From an uncultured Acidovorax sp. (GTDB taxonomy: Bacteria > Pseudomonadota > Gammaproteobacteria > Burkholderiales > Burkholderiaceae_C), in the NCBI GenBank assembly GCA_913774955.1, contig CAJYKV010000020.1:1-64000 (forward strand): DNA of 64,000 nucleotides. Reading direction: 5' to 3'. How positions within the stretch are numbered: position 1 is the first letter of the stretch; every line of letters begins with the position of its first letter. Of this stretch, positions 45,268 through 54,266 are shown piece after piece. The position numbers and the translations under genes are program-made. The notes under the pieces were generated by a model. It did not search any database. It saw only the letters and a list, made by a program, of their open reading frames with translations, and was not told the origin of the DNA.

Positions 45268-46248
45268 ATGACCCGACCCCGCATCCTCGTCGCCCGCGCC
45301 ATCTTCCCCGACGTGGTGAACCGCCTCGCCGGGCACTTCGAGGTGGAGGCCAACCCGGACGACGTGATCTGGAGTCCGGCCGAACTGGCCGAGCGCCTCG
45401 CCGACAAGGACGGCGCCCTCACCACCGGCAGCCAGCGCATCGACGCGGCGCTGGTCGCTGCCTGCCCGCGCCTGCGCATCGTCGCCAACATGGCGGTGGG
45501 CTACAACAACTTCGACGTGGACGCGCTCACCGCCGCGGGCGTGCAGGCCACGAACACGCCCGACGTGCTGACCGAAACCACGGCGGACTTCGGCTTCGCG
45601 CTGCTCATGGCCACCGCGCGGCGCGTGACCGAAAGCGAGATCTACCTGCGCGAAGGACGCTGGAGCAAGTGGAGCTACGACATGTTCGCGGGCTCCGACG
45701 TGCACGGCTCCACGCTGGGCATCCTGGGCATGGGGCGCATCGGCCAGGGCATCGCGCGCCGCGGCGCGCACGGCTTCGGCATGAACGTGATCTACCACAA
45801 CCGCTCGCGGCTCTCGCCGGAGCTGGAGGCCGAATGCAAGGCCCGGTACGTGACCAAGGAAGAACTGCTGCGCGAGGCCGACCACGTCGTGCTGGTGCTG
45901 CCCTATACGGCCGAATCGCACCACGCCATCGGCGCGGCCGAACTCGCGCAGATGAAGCCCACGGCGAACCTGATCAACATCGCGCGCGGCGGCATCGTGG
46001 ACGACGCGGCGCTGGCGCAGGCGCTGCGCGAGCGGCGCATCGCCGCGGCAGGCCTGGATGTGTTCGAGGGCGAACCGAAGGTGCATCCGGACCTGCTCAC
46101 GGTGCCCAACGTGGTGCTCACGCCCCACATCGCGAGCGCGACGGTGCCCACGCGCCGCGCCATGGCGAACCTCGCGGCCGACAACCTGATCGCGTTCTTC
46201 GACGGCCGCGGCCCGCTCACGCCCGTGAACACGCCCCGGCCCCGCTGA
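45268..46248 (+). CDS. D-2-hydroxyacid dehydrogenase (glyoxylate/hydroxypyruvate reductase type)
   Basis: The 326-residue protein has NAD(P)-binding GILGMGRIGQGIARR, substrate loop NMAVGYNNFD, and catalytic Arg, Glu and His in INIARGGIVDD, LDVFEGEP and LTPHIASAT. Close families reduce glyoxylate or hydroxypyruvate. It is followed 42 bases later by rmuC on the same strand. Confidence 0.9.
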   Translation: MTRPRILVARAIFPDVVNRLAGHFEVEANPDDVIWSPAELAERLADKDGALTTGSQRIDAALVAACPRLRIVANMAVGYNNFDVDALTAAGVQATNTPDVLTETTADFGFALLMATARRVTESEIYLREGRWSKWSYDMFAGSDVHGSTLGILGMGRIGQGIARRGAHGFGMNVIYHNRSRLSPELEAECKARYVTKEELLREADHVVLVLPYTAESHHAIGAAELAQMKPTANLINIARGGIVDDAALAQALRERRIAAAGLDVFEGEPKVHPDLLTVPNVVLTPHIASATVPTRRAMANLAADNLIAFFDGRGPLTPVNTPRPR

Positions 46249-46290
46249 TTCTTTCCTTGAACGCATAGCAACCGAAACGTCTGGAGTTCC

Positions 46291-47718
46291 ATGTCGATCG
46301 AATGGCTGGTGGTGATCGCGATGCTCGTGGTCGCCATCGTGCTCCTGGGAATGCTGCTGCTGCGCAGCCCCCGCCTGGAGCTTCCTCCCGAGTGGGCCGT
46401 GCGCCTGCAGCGCCTGGAGCAGATGGCGCAGGCCACGCAGCTCGCCGTCGCCAAGAACGATGGCGCGCTGGAGGGCATGGCGCAGCAGCTGCGCGGCTTC
46501 ACCCATGCCACGCAGGCGCATCTCGAAGGCCAGCGCGCGGCGCTGGACGAGCGGCTCGCGCAGGCGGTGCACGACGCGCGATCGGGCCGTGCGGAGCTGC
46601 GCGAAGGCTTCGATGCCTTCGAGGCGCGCCTGGGCCAGCGCATGGCGCAGGTGCAGGCCGATGCCGCGGTCGCGCGCCGCGAACTGGCCGAGGCGCTCGG
46701 GGCGTTCCGGGCCGAGATGTCGCAGACGTCGGAATCGATGCGCGGCACGCTGCACGAGCGCCTGTCCGCCATCCAGGCGGACAACGCCGCCCGCCTGGAG
46801 GACATGCGCCGGACGGTGGACGAGAAGCTGCATGCCACGCTGGAGCAGCGGCTCGGCGAATCCTTCAAGCTGGTGAGCGACCGGCTGGAGCAGGTGCACC
46901 GCGGGCTGGGCGAGATGCAGACGCTCGCCGGCAGCGTGGGCGACCTCAAGCGCGTGATGACCAACGTGAAGACGCGCGGCACCTGGGGCGAGTTGCAGCT
47001 CGGCGCCATCATCGAGAACGTGCTCGCGCCCGAGCAGTACGCGCGCAACGTCAAGACCGTGCCGGGAAGTGCGGATATGGTGGAGTTCGCGATCCGGCTG
47101 CCGGGCCGCGGCCAGGAAGAGCCCGTCTGGCTGCCGATCGATGCGAAGTTTCCCGTGGAGTCGTACCAGCGACTGCTGGATGCGCACGACACGGCCGACA
47201 AGCCCGCGATCGTGGCCGCCGGCAACGCGCTGGAGGCCGCGGTGCGGCTGGAGGCGCGCAAGATCGCGTCCAAGTACGTCTCGCCGCCGCACACCACCGA
47301 CTTCGCGGTGCTGTACCTGCCGACCGAGGGCCTGTTCGCCGAGGTGATCCGCCGCCCCGGGCTGGTCGAGGCGCTGCAGGGCGAATGCCGCGTGATGGTG
47401 ACCGGGCCCGCGAACCTCGCGGCGATGCTCAGCAGCCTGCAGATGGGCTTCAAGACGCTGGCGATCGAGAAGCGCTCCTCCGAGGTCTGGGGCCTGCTCG
47501 GCGCGGTGAAGACCGAGTTCGCCAAGTTCGGCGACGTGGTGGAAGCCACGCGCAAGTCGATCGACGCCGCTGCCAAGCGCTTCGACGAGGTGGGCGTGCG
47601 CACGCGCGCCATCCAGAAGCGGCTGCGCGACGTTCAGGAGCTCCCGGCGCCGCAGGACGGTGCGACCGCTGCGCTCGGCACCCCCCGGGGGGACCGCGCG
47701 GAGGGGGAGGGCGCCTGA
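46291..47718 (+). CDS. rmuC: RmuC-type DNA recombination protein
   Basis: The 475-residue protein has an N-terminal membrane helix (about 5-24), a long coiled coil (about 35-205) and the nuclease-like RmuC domain with VKTRGTWGELQLGAIIENVL, WLPIDAKFPVESYQRLLDA and ILPTEGLF-like text (VLYLPTEGLFAEVIRR). RmuC limits rearrangements at inverted repeats. The downstream MFS gene starts one base after its stop. Confidence 0.92.
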   Translation: MSIEWLVVIAMLVVAIVLLGMLLLRSPRLELPPEWAVRLQRLEQMAQATQLAVAKNDGALEGMAQQLRGFTHATQAHLEGQRAALDERLAQAVHDARSGRAELREGFDAFEARLGQRMAQVQADAAVARRELAEALGAFRAEMSQTSESMRGTLHERLSAIQADNAARLEDMRRTVDEKLHATLEQRLGESFKLVSDRLEQVHRGLGEMQTLAGSVGDLKRVMTNVKTRGTWGELQLGAIIENVLAPEQYARNVKTVPGSADMVEFAIRLPGRGQEEPVWLPIDAKFPVESYQRLLDAHDTADKPAIVAAGNALEAAVRLEARKIASKYVSPPHTTDFAVLYLPTEGLFAEVIRRPGLVEALQGECRVMVTGPANLAAMLSSLQMGFKTLAIEKRSSEVWGLLGAVKTEFAKFGDVVEATRKSIDAAAKRFDEVGVRTRAIQKRLRDVQELPAPQDGATAALGTPRGDRAEGEGA

Positions 47719-47719
47719 T

Positions 47720-48880
47720 ATGGACACGGCCCTCGCGCGGCTGATCGCCGGCCAGGTGTGCATCCACGCCAGCATGACGGGCATGCGCCTCGCGGCGCCA
47801 CTGCTGGCGCTGCGCGAGGGATACAGCCCCGCGGCCGTGGGCGCGCTGCTGGCGCTGTTCGCGCTCACGCAGGTGTTTCTGTCGCTGCCCGCGGGCCGCT
47901 ATGCCGACCGCCACGGATTGAAGCGCCCGGTGGGCTGGGCCGTGGCCGTGGCGTCGGCCGGCGCCGCGGGCGCGCTGGTGTGGCCGGCCTTCCCGATGCT
48001 GTGCGTGGCGGCGCTGATGACCGGCGGCGCCTCGGGCGCGGCCATGATCGCGCTGCAGCGCCACGTCGGCCGTGCGGCGCACGATTCCGAGCAGCTGCGG
48101 CGGGTGTTCAGCTGGCTGGCGATCGGCCCGGCCGTATCGAACTTCGTGGGTCCGTTCTTCGCAGGGCTGCTGATCGACCATGCGGGCGCCGCGCCTGGCA
48201 GCACCACGGGCTACCGGGCGGCCTTCGCGCTCACCGCGCTGCTGCCGGTGGCGACCTGGTTCTGGGTGCGCGCCACGGTGGAATTGCCGCCGATCATCGC
48301 GCCCGCAGGCGGCACCCGGCCGCGCGCCTGGGATCTGCTGGGCGATGCCGGCTTCCGCCGGCTGCTGCTCGTGAACTGGTTGCTCTCGTCCTGCTGGGAC
48401 GTGCATACCTTCGTGGTGCCGCTGCTCGGACACGAGCGGGGCCTGTCCGCCTCGGTGATCGGCTCCATCCTGGGCGCGTTCGCCATCGCCGCGGCGGCGA
48501 TCCGCATCCTCATGCCGCTGGTGGCCGCGCAGCTCAGGGAGGCGGCGGTGGTCGCCTGGGCGATGGTGGCGACGGCCCTGCTGTTCGCGGTCTACCCGCT
48601 GATGCCGACCGCCTGGGAGCTCGGCCTGTGCTCGGTGCTGCTGGGCTTCGCGCTCGGCTCGGTGCAGCCGATGATCATGAGCATGCTGCACCAGATCACG
48701 CCGCACCACCGCCATGGCGAGGCCCTGGGCCTGCGCCTGATGGCGATCAATGCGTCCAGCGTCGCCATGCCCGTGCTGTTCGGCTCGGCCGGCGCGCTGA
48801 TCGGGGTGGCGGGGCTGTTCTGGGTGGTGGGCGGTGTCGTGGGGATGGGGTCGCGGACTGCCGCCAGGCTGGGGCAGTAG
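47720..48880 (+). CDS. Major facilitator superfamily transporter
   Basis: The 386-residue protein has about 12 membrane helices and the MFS loop motif GRYADRHGLKRPVGW between helices 2 and 3. It looks like an exporter of the drug:proton type, but the substrate is unknown. ATG at 47720 follows the rmuC stop by one base, so it is coupled to rmuC. Confidence 0.87.
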   Translation: MDTALARLIAGQVCIHASMTGMRLAAPLLALREGYSPAAVGALLALFALTQVFLSLPAGRYADRHGLKRPVGWAVAVASAGAAGALVWPAFPMLCVAALMTGGASGAAMIALQRHVGRAAHDSEQLRRVFSWLAIGPAVSNFVGPFFAGLLIDHAGAAPGSTTGYRAAFALTALLPVATWFWVRATVELPPIIAPAGGTRPRAWDLLGDAGFRRLLLVNWLLSSCWDVHTFVVPLLGHERGLSASVIGSILGAFAIAAAAIRILMPLVAAQLREAAVVAWAMVATALLFAVYPLMPTAWELGLCSVLLGFALGSVQPMIMSMLHQITPHHRHGEALGLRLMAINASSVAMPVLFGSAGALIGVAGLFWVVGGVVGMGSRTAARLGQ

Positions 48881-48935
48881 GGCGAGGCCGCACGGACACC
48901 AGGGCCCGTGCCCGGGGGACGCCGCCGCGAATCCT

Positions 48936-49601
48936 TCAGGGGTGGCTGGACGAGGTCGCACGGGCGGAAAGCACCGGCTGGCCATCGTCTCCCCTGACCA
49001 GGCCGAGCAGCAGATGTACCAGTTCCCTGGAACTATCGGCCCTGTAGGCCACGTTCACCACGCGCTGGTCAGCGACTCCGTCCGCCAGGTCGGCAAGGTG
49101 ATCGACCACCTGCTGGGTATGGCGCCCGGTCACATCGGTCATGTCGTCGGGGTCGTCTTCCGAAGTCGCGGCGACGTGGTTCAGCGCCCCGAGAAGCAGG
49201 TTCCTGTCGATTTGCGGAGCGAACATCCGTCTGACTGCCGCGATGGCTTCCTGCAGCAGGGGAGCCGCCAGCACGGCGATCGAACGCCCTGCCAGCATGG
49301 TGAAACCCGCTTGCGCAATATGGGCGCCCTGCGCCGCAGCGGTTCCGTTTCCGCGCCGCTCATTGATCACGGCTTGGTGGGCCCCCGCCGCCATCAATCC
49401 GATGGCCGTGGTGGTGTAGGTGTGGTGGAGTAGCGTGCGGGTCGAGGGCAGGTTGAAGCGGGCGGCTTCGCGCTGCGGAAGACCTTCCGGCGCGTCGTGC
49501 CGAGCGCTCGGCCGCGCACGGGGCGGAGAGGTGTCGGAGTCGTCGTCCTGCGACGAGTTGGCGCGGGACGTACTGGCAGCGTGGCTGGATATGCGGCGCA
49601 T
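48936..49601 (-). CDS. Candidate type III secreted effector (PIP-box gene), unknown family
   Basis: The 221-residue protein matches no family I know. The first 50 residues are rich in Ser, Arg and Pro, without acidic residues in the first 18 (MRRISSHAASTSRANSSQ), typical of type III secretion signals. A helical, Ala-rich middle (about 60-125) includes TAIGLMAAGAHQAV. The C-terminal part is mixed. A perfect PIP box lies 71 bases before the ATG, with a -10-like hexamer at the right distance and AGGA eight bases before the start. Together these suggest HrpX/HrpB-type control and secretion into plant cells. It is monocistronic. Both the secretion signal and role are inferred. Confidence 0.68.
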   Translation of the reverse strand: MRRISSHAASTSRANSSQDDDSDTSPPRARPSARHDAPEGLPQREAARFNLPSTRTLLHHTYTTTAIGLMAAGAHQAVINERRGNGTAAAQGAHIAQAGFTMLAGRSIAVLAAPLLQEAIAAVRRMFAPQIDRNLLLGALNHVAATSEDDPDDMTDVTGRHTQQVVDHLADLADGVADQRVVNVAYRADSSRELVHLLLGLVRGDDGQPVLSARATSSSHP

Positions 49602-49634
49602 GGGTGGATTCCTGGAAGGGTTTGGATTGCGTCC

Positions 49635-49696
49635 ATTCTTCCCGGCGTCGGCGGACCTCGGACCGCGCCGCGCGAAGCGGTCGCGCGCCTCGCGAA
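49635..49696 (-). promoter_or_regulatory. PIP box (TTCGC-N15-TTCGC) with -10 hexamer
   Basis: On the minus strand TTCGC (49696-49692), exactly 15 bases, then TTCGC (49676-49672). Thirty-one bases further on is AAGAAT (49640-49635), close to the YANNNT -10 used with PIP boxes. Spacing of 30-32 bases is that of functional PIP promoters in Xanthomonas-type regulons. High local GC makes TTCGC pairs less rare, so a chance match is possible. Confidence 0.65.
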
Positions 49697-49756
49697 CGCC
49701 GGCGGCGCGCGCGAGCTGCCGCGCGGCCGCGTTCCGGCCGCCCTCTCAGGCTGCCG

Positions 49757-50620
49757 TCACAGCTGGTAGAACTTCTTGATGAAGCCCCAGGCCTCTTCGG
49801 GATCGTCCGTGTAGCGGAACAGGTTCAGGTCGGCCGCCGAGATCGTGCCCTGCTCCACCAGCGCCTCGAAGTTCACCACGCTCTTCCAGAACTCGGTGCC
49901 GAACAGCACGATCGGCACCGGCTTGGCCTTGCCGGTCTGCACCAGCGTGAGCACCTCGAACAGCTCGTCGAGCGTGCCGAAGCCGCCGGGGAAGGCGACC
50001 AGTGCCTTCGCTCGCATCATGAAATGCATCTTGCGCAGCGCGAAGTAGTGGAACTTGAAGGAGAGCGAGGGCGAGATGTAGCGGTTGCCGCTCTGCTCAT
50101 GGGGCAGGGCGATGTTCAGGCCCACGTTCAGCGCGCCGGCTTCGTGCGCGCCGCGGTTGGCGGCTTCCATGATGCCCGGGCCGCCGCCGGTGCAGATATA
50201 GATGCGGTCGGAAGGCGGCAGCTGCTGGCTGTGATCGGCCACGACGCGGGCGAAGCGGCGGGCGAGGTCGTAGTAGCGGGCGTTGCGCACGGCCAGTCGC
50301 GCGCGCGCGATGCGGTCCGGGTCGCCGCTGGCCTCGGCATCGGCCAGTTGCTGCGCGGCGTCTTCGGGCGCCAGGAAGCGCGCGCTGCCGTACACCACCA
50401 CGGTGTTCTCGATGCCCTGGGCCGTCTGCCCGAGGTCGGGCTTGAGCATCTCCAGCTGGAAGCGGATGCCGCGGGTCTCGCGGCGCAGCATGAATTCCGG
50501 GTCGGCGAAGGCGAGCCGGTAGGCGTCCGCGTGCAGCGGGTTGCCGTTCACGGCATGGTTGTGCAGCTCGGCCCAGGCGTTGGCCAGTCGGCTTTCGTTG
50601 AGTTCGGTGTTGGATTCCAT
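49757..50620 (-). CDS. LOG-family protein (TIGR00730-type, lysine-decarboxylase-like Rossmann)
   Basis: The 287-residue protein has the paired LOG motifs GGGPGIMEAANRGAHEAG and PGGFGTLDELFEVL. LOG proteins are phosphoribohydrolases that can release cytokinin bases, or are nucleotide 5'-monophosphate nucleosidases; the large bacterial subgroup is less well characterised. ATG 50620 is chosen, with 50650 possible. A plant-associated host makes the cytokinin link interesting but unproven. Confidence 0.85.
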   Translation of the reverse strand: MESNTELNESRLANAWAELHNHAVNGNPLHADAYRLAFADPEFMLRRETRGIRFQLEMLKPDLGQTAQGIENTVVVYGSARFLAPEDAAQQLADAEASGDPDRIARARLAVRNARYYDLARRFARVVADHSQQLPPSDRIYICTGGGPGIMEAANRGAHEAGALNVGLNIALPHEQSGNRYISPSLSFKFHYFALRKMHFMMRAKALVAFPGGFGTLDELFEVLTLVQTGKAKPVPIVLFGTEFWKSVVNFEALVEQGTISAADLNLFRYTDDPEEAWGFIKKFYQL

Positions 50621-50692
50621 GGATGCGATGGTGCAGGGGAAAGATGGCACGGCCGTGGCCGTGCCGGGAGACAGTGGCGAGTGTGCGACAAG

Positions 50693-51073
50693 TCAGCGGG
50701 CGAGCCACCAGAGTGCCGTGCGCATGCCCGCCCAGGTGAGGGCCAGCGAGCCGCCCAGGTGCAGCGCGATGGTGCCGAGCGCCACCCCGAAGCGTTGCTG
50801 CATCAGCATGGTCACCACCTCGCCCGAAAAGCTGGAGAAGGTGGTGAGCGCGCCGAGGAAACCGGTCACGACGAGCAGGCGCCAGGCCGGATCGATGTCG
50901 GGCCGCGCGGTGAACAGCGCGATGGCGAAGCCGATGCCGTATCCCCCGACGAGGTTCACGGCCAATGTGCCCCAGGGGAGCCAGCCCCCCGGGTTGAGCC
51001 AGAGCGCGAAGCCCCAGCGCATCAGGGCGCCGACGCAGGCGGCCACACAGATGACGGCGATATTCAGCAGCAT
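50693..51073 (-). CDS. crcB: Fluoride channel CrcB/Fluc
   Basis: The 126-residue four-helix protein has NLVGGYGIGFAIALF and TGFLGALTTFSSFSGEV, the fluoride-pore signatures including the Phe-box region. It exports fluoride as a dual-topology dimer. No fluoride riboswitch is seen in the short gap upstream. It is downstream of the TRAP genes on the same strand, 39 bases after dctM. Confidence 0.92.
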   Translation of the reverse strand: MLLNIAVICVAACVGALMRWGFALWLNPGGWLPWGTLAVNLVGGYGIGFAIALFTARPDIDPAWRLLVVTGFLGALTTFSSFSGEVVTMLMQQRFGVALGTIALHLGGSLALTWAGMRTALWWLAR

Positions 51074-51112
51074 GCCCCGGAGTATGTCAGCAGGCGCGGG
51101 CGTGCCGGAAGC

Positions 51113-52414
51113 TCATCCGCCGTCCTTGCCCATCACCAGATCGGGCAGCACGGTGACGATCTGCGGGAACAGGGTGATCAGCGCGATGCAGACCACCAGG
51201 CAGATGAAGAAAGGAATGGCGGCGCGGGCGATGGTGTTGCTGTCCTTGCCCGTCATGTTCTGCAGCACGAAGAGGTTGAACCCGACCGGCGGCGTGACCT
51301 CGGCGATCTCCACCAGCAGCACGATGAAGATGCCGAACCACACCAGGTCGAAACCGGCCTTCTGGATCATCGGCAGCACCACGGCGCTGGTGAGCACGAT
51401 CATGCTGATGCCGTCGAGCGCCGTGCCCAGCACCAGATAGACCACCGTCAGCACCGCGATCAGGGCATAGGGCGGCAGCTGCATGGACTCCACCCATTCG
51501 GCCAGCTCGCGCGGTATGCCGGTGAAGGCCATGGTCTTGGTGAGGAAGGCCGCGCCCGCCAGGATGAACATGATCATGCAGCTGGTGCGCGTCGCGCCCA
51601 TCAGCCCCTCGGAGAAATTCTTCCAGGTGAGCGACCGGCTCCAGAGGGCCAGCCCCAGCGATCCCGCCACGCCGAAGGCAGCGCATTCGGTGGCCGTGGC
51701 ATAGCCCGCGACCAGCACCCAGACGATGAACACGATCAGCGCCGTGACGGGGATGAGGTGGCCCGATTGCCGGATCTTCTCGCGCAGCGTGCTGGGCGGA
51801 TCCGCCGCCGGAACCCGTTCGGGATGCCGCAGGCTCCACCAGCCGATATAGCCCGAGAACAGCAGCATGAGCAGCAGCCCCGGCAGGAAGCCCGCCAGGA
51901 AGATGCGGATGATCGAGGCGTCGGCGGCCACCGCGTACACCACCATGGTGATGGAGGGCGGGATGAGGATGCCCAGCGTGCCGGCCGTGGCCAGTGAGCC
52001 GAGCGCCAGCCGCTCGTCGTAGCCGCGCCGCAGCAGTTCCGGCAGGGCGACCTTGCTGATGGTGGCGCAGGTGGCGGCCGAGGAGCCCGACACCGAACCG
52101 AAGATGCCGCAGCCCAGGATGGTGGTGTGCATCAGCCGGCCTGGCACCCGGTTGAGCCAGGGCCTCAGCCCTTCGAACATCTCCTCGCTGAGCCGCGTGC
52201 GGAACAGGATCTCGCCCATCCAGATGAAGAGCGGGAGCGCGGCCAGCTCCCAGCTCGCATTGCTCTCCCAGAAGGCCGAGAACAGGTTCTTGCCGGGCTG
52301 GGTGCTGGTGAAGAAGGCCTGGCCCACCCAGCCGCAGATGGCCAGCGTCATCGCGATCCAGACGCCGCCCGCGAGCAGCACGATCATCAGCAGCAGCAGG
52401 ATGCCGCCCACCAT
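51113..52414 (-). CDS. dctM: TRAP transporter large permease (DctM)
   Basis: The 433-residue protein has about twelve membrane helices and DctM motifs GIFGSVSGSSAATCATISK, LATAGTLGILIPPSITMVVY and VEIAEVTPPVGFNLFVLQ. It works with DctQ and DctP in sodium- or proton-driven uptake of an organic acid. It is the third gene of the P-Q-M order on the minus strand, 108 bases after dctQ. Confidence 0.92.
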   Translation of the reverse strand: MVGGILLLLMIVLLAGGVWIAMTLAICGWVGQAFFTSTQPGKNLFSAFWESNASWELAALPLFIWMGEILFRTRLSEEMFEGLRPWLNRVPGRLMHTTILGCGIFGSVSGSSAATCATISKVALPELLRRGYDERLALGSLATAGTLGILIPPSITMVVYAVAADASIIRIFLAGFLPGLLLMLLFSGYIGWWSLRHPERVPAADPPSTLREKIRQSGHLIPVTALIVFIVWVLVAGYATATECAAFGVAGSLGLALWSRSLTWKNFSEGLMGATRTSCMIMFILAGAAFLTKTMAFTGIPRELAEWVESMQLPPYALIAVLTVVYLVLGTALDGISMIVLTSAVVLPMIQKAGFDLVWFGIFIVLLVEIAEVTPPVGFNLFVLQNMTGKDSNTIARAAIPFFICLVVCIALITLFPQIVTVLPDLVMGKDGG

Positions 52415-52522
52415 CAGGATATCCAGGGCACAGGTCTTTCTGCCGCGCGCGGCGGCGCAGGCTCGGGTACCGGTAAACGGTGGCGGGCGGTGGGTGGGTG
52501 GAGGATGCGCGGCGGGAGCGCC

Positions 52523-53056
52523 TCAGATGTCGGCGGAGAAATCGCCGCGCGCGTGGCGTTCCTCGACGGCGCGCACGAAGCTCGGCGTGCCACCGCGCAG
52601 CACGATCAGGAATTCGTCCAGCACGGCCACGAGCAGCAGCACGGACCCGATCGCGAAACTCATCTGGGGAATCCACATCGGCAGCGGCAGCAGGCCCTGG
52701 GCCACGTCGTTGAATTCCCAGCTCTCGTACGTGAACAGGCAGGCGGACCAGGCGAGGTAGGCGGTCGCCACCGTGCCGATGGCTAGCGCCGCCAGCTCGA
52801 ACGCGCGCCGAGCTCCCTGCGGCAGCTTTTCCAGCAGCAGGGTGACGCGCACGAAATCGCCGTGCTTGAAGGCATGGGCCATGGCGAAGAACGCGGCGGC
52901 CGCGCACAGCCAGGCCACCACGTCGTTGAGCGCGCCGGTGCGCACGCCGACCTCGCGCAGGATGCTCTGGGCGATCATCAGTGCGCAGATCAGCGCGACG
53001 CAGGCGGCGCCCAGGGCGCCCGCCGCGAGGTACAGCCGGTCGAGAAAGCGCCGCAC
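52523..53056 (-). CDS. dctQ: TRAP transporter small permease (DctQ)
   Basis: The 177-residue protein has four membrane helices and the DctQ pattern of conserved small residues and Trp (VAWLCAAAAFFAMAHAFKHG, LPMWIPQMSFAIGSVLL). It starts 7 bases after the dctP stop and is followed by dctM. Confidence 0.88.
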   Translation of the reverse strand: MRRFLDRLYLAAGALGAACVALICALMIAQSILREVGVRTGALNDVVAWLCAAAAFFAMAHAFKHGDFVRVTLLLEKLPQGARRAFELAALAIGTVATAYLAWSACLFTYESWEFNDVAQGLLPLPMWIPQMSFAIGSVLLLVAVLDEFLIVLRGGTPSFVRAVEERHARGDFSADI

Positions 53057-53063
53057 GGCCGCC

Positions 53064-54062
53064 TCACTTCGCCGCGGCCGGCGCCGACTTGCGGTAGGCC
53101 GCGATGATGGCCTCGCCGTCCGGGCCCGCCTTGCGCAGCCAGTCGGCCAGCATCACGTCGCCCACCTGGCGCAGGTCGGCGGTCAGCTTGGCCGGCGGCG
53201 GCAGGATCTTCATGCCCTTGTCGGCCAGGGCTTTCTTGTACCACTCGTTCTTGTCCGCGCTCAGCTTCCAGCCGCGCGCCTCGGCCTCCGCGGCGGCCTT
53301 CAGCAGCGCGTCCTGCGCGGGCTTGTCGAGCGCATCGAAGGCCTTGCGCGACACGATGACCGCGTTCTTCGGCAGCCAGGCCTGCGTGTCGTAGAAATAC
53401 TTGATGCTCTCGTAGAGCTTGCTGTCGTAGCCGGTGGAGCCGGAGGTCATCATCGATTCCACCGCGCCCGTGGCCATCGCCTGCGAGAGTTCCGCGGCCT
53501 GGATCGTGACCGGCTGCGCGCCGATGAGCTCCGCGATCTTGGCCGTGGCGGGGCTGTACGCGCGCCACTTGATGCCGCGCAGGTCTGCCACGGAGGCGAT
53601 TTCCTTCTTGCTGTAGATGCCCTGCGGCGGCCAGGCCACCGTGTAGAGCAGGCGCAGCCCCTGCGCGCCCAGCAGGCGTTCGAGCACCGGCTTCTGGGCT
53701 TCGTACAGCCGCCGCGACTCGGCGTAAGAGGTGGCGAGGAAGGGGATGCCGTCCGCCCCGAAGACGGCGTTCTCGTTCTCGAAATTGGGCAGCAGGATCT
53801 CGCCCGCCGGCGCCTGGCCGCCCTGGACCGCGCGCTTGATCTCATTGGCCTTGAAGAGCGAGGCGTTCGCGTGCACCGTGATGCGCAGCTTGCCGCCGGT
53901 GCCGGCCTCCACGTCCTTGGCGAACTGCACCAGGTTCTCGGTGTGGAAGTTGCTGGCCGGGTACGCGGCCGCGAGGTCCCAGCGGACCTGCGCGGCGGAC
54001 GGCGCCGCGGAAAGAACGCCGGCCAGGGCCAGGGCGAGGAAGGGAACGGCTCTGCGCTGCAT
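53064..54062 (-). CDS. dctP: TRAP transporter substrate-binding protein (DctP)
   Basis: The 332-residue protein has a signal peptide cleaved after SAA and the DctP fold (WDLAAAYPASNFHTENLVQF, then LRGIKWRAYSPATAKIAELI with the ligand-binding Arg region). The carboxylate ligand is not identifiable. It begins the P-Q-M operon. The 54063-54266 gap upstream shows no gene or clear promoter. Confidence 0.9.
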   Translation of the reverse strand: MQRRAVPFLALALAGVLSAAPSAAQVRWDLAAAYPASNFHTENLVQFAKDVEAGTGGKLRITVHANASLFKANEIKRAVQGGQAPAGEILLPNFENENAVFGADGIPFLATSYAESRRLYEAQKPVLERLLGAQGLRLLYTVAWPPQGIYSKKEIASVADLRGIKWRAYSPATAKIAELIGAQPVTIQAAELSQAMATGAVESMMTSGSTGYDSKLYESIKYFYDTQAWLPKNAVIVSRKAFDALDKPAQDALLKAAAEAEARGWKLSADKNEWYKKALADKGMKILPPPAKLTADLRQVGDVMLADWLRKAGPDGEAIIAAYRKSAPAAAK

Positions 54063-54266
54063 AGGGGCTCCGGAAGGAAAGGTCGTCCAGGAAGGGCTGT
54101 ACGGCCCGGCACCGCGCGAACACCGGTGCGGCCGCCAGGGGGCGCATCGAATGTAAGCGGGGTGACGGGGAAGGTCGCCTCGGGTGCTACCCGGATGCTG
54201 CCTGTGCCGCGCCAGTGCTATGCATGTGCCGTGCCAGGTCGGCGCCGGCCGGGACGGACCGCCGCA

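Noticed and set aside
51074-51112. Fluoride riboswitch for crcB
   Set aside because: crcB reads on the minus strand, so a leader would lie above 51073 inside or after dctM; no pseudoknot-type consensus is visible there.
49604-51997. Plus-strand open frame of 797 codons over the LOG, crcB and TRAP genes
   Set aside because: It is antisense to three recognised genes and has His/Gln/Arg/Glu-rich low-complexity text.
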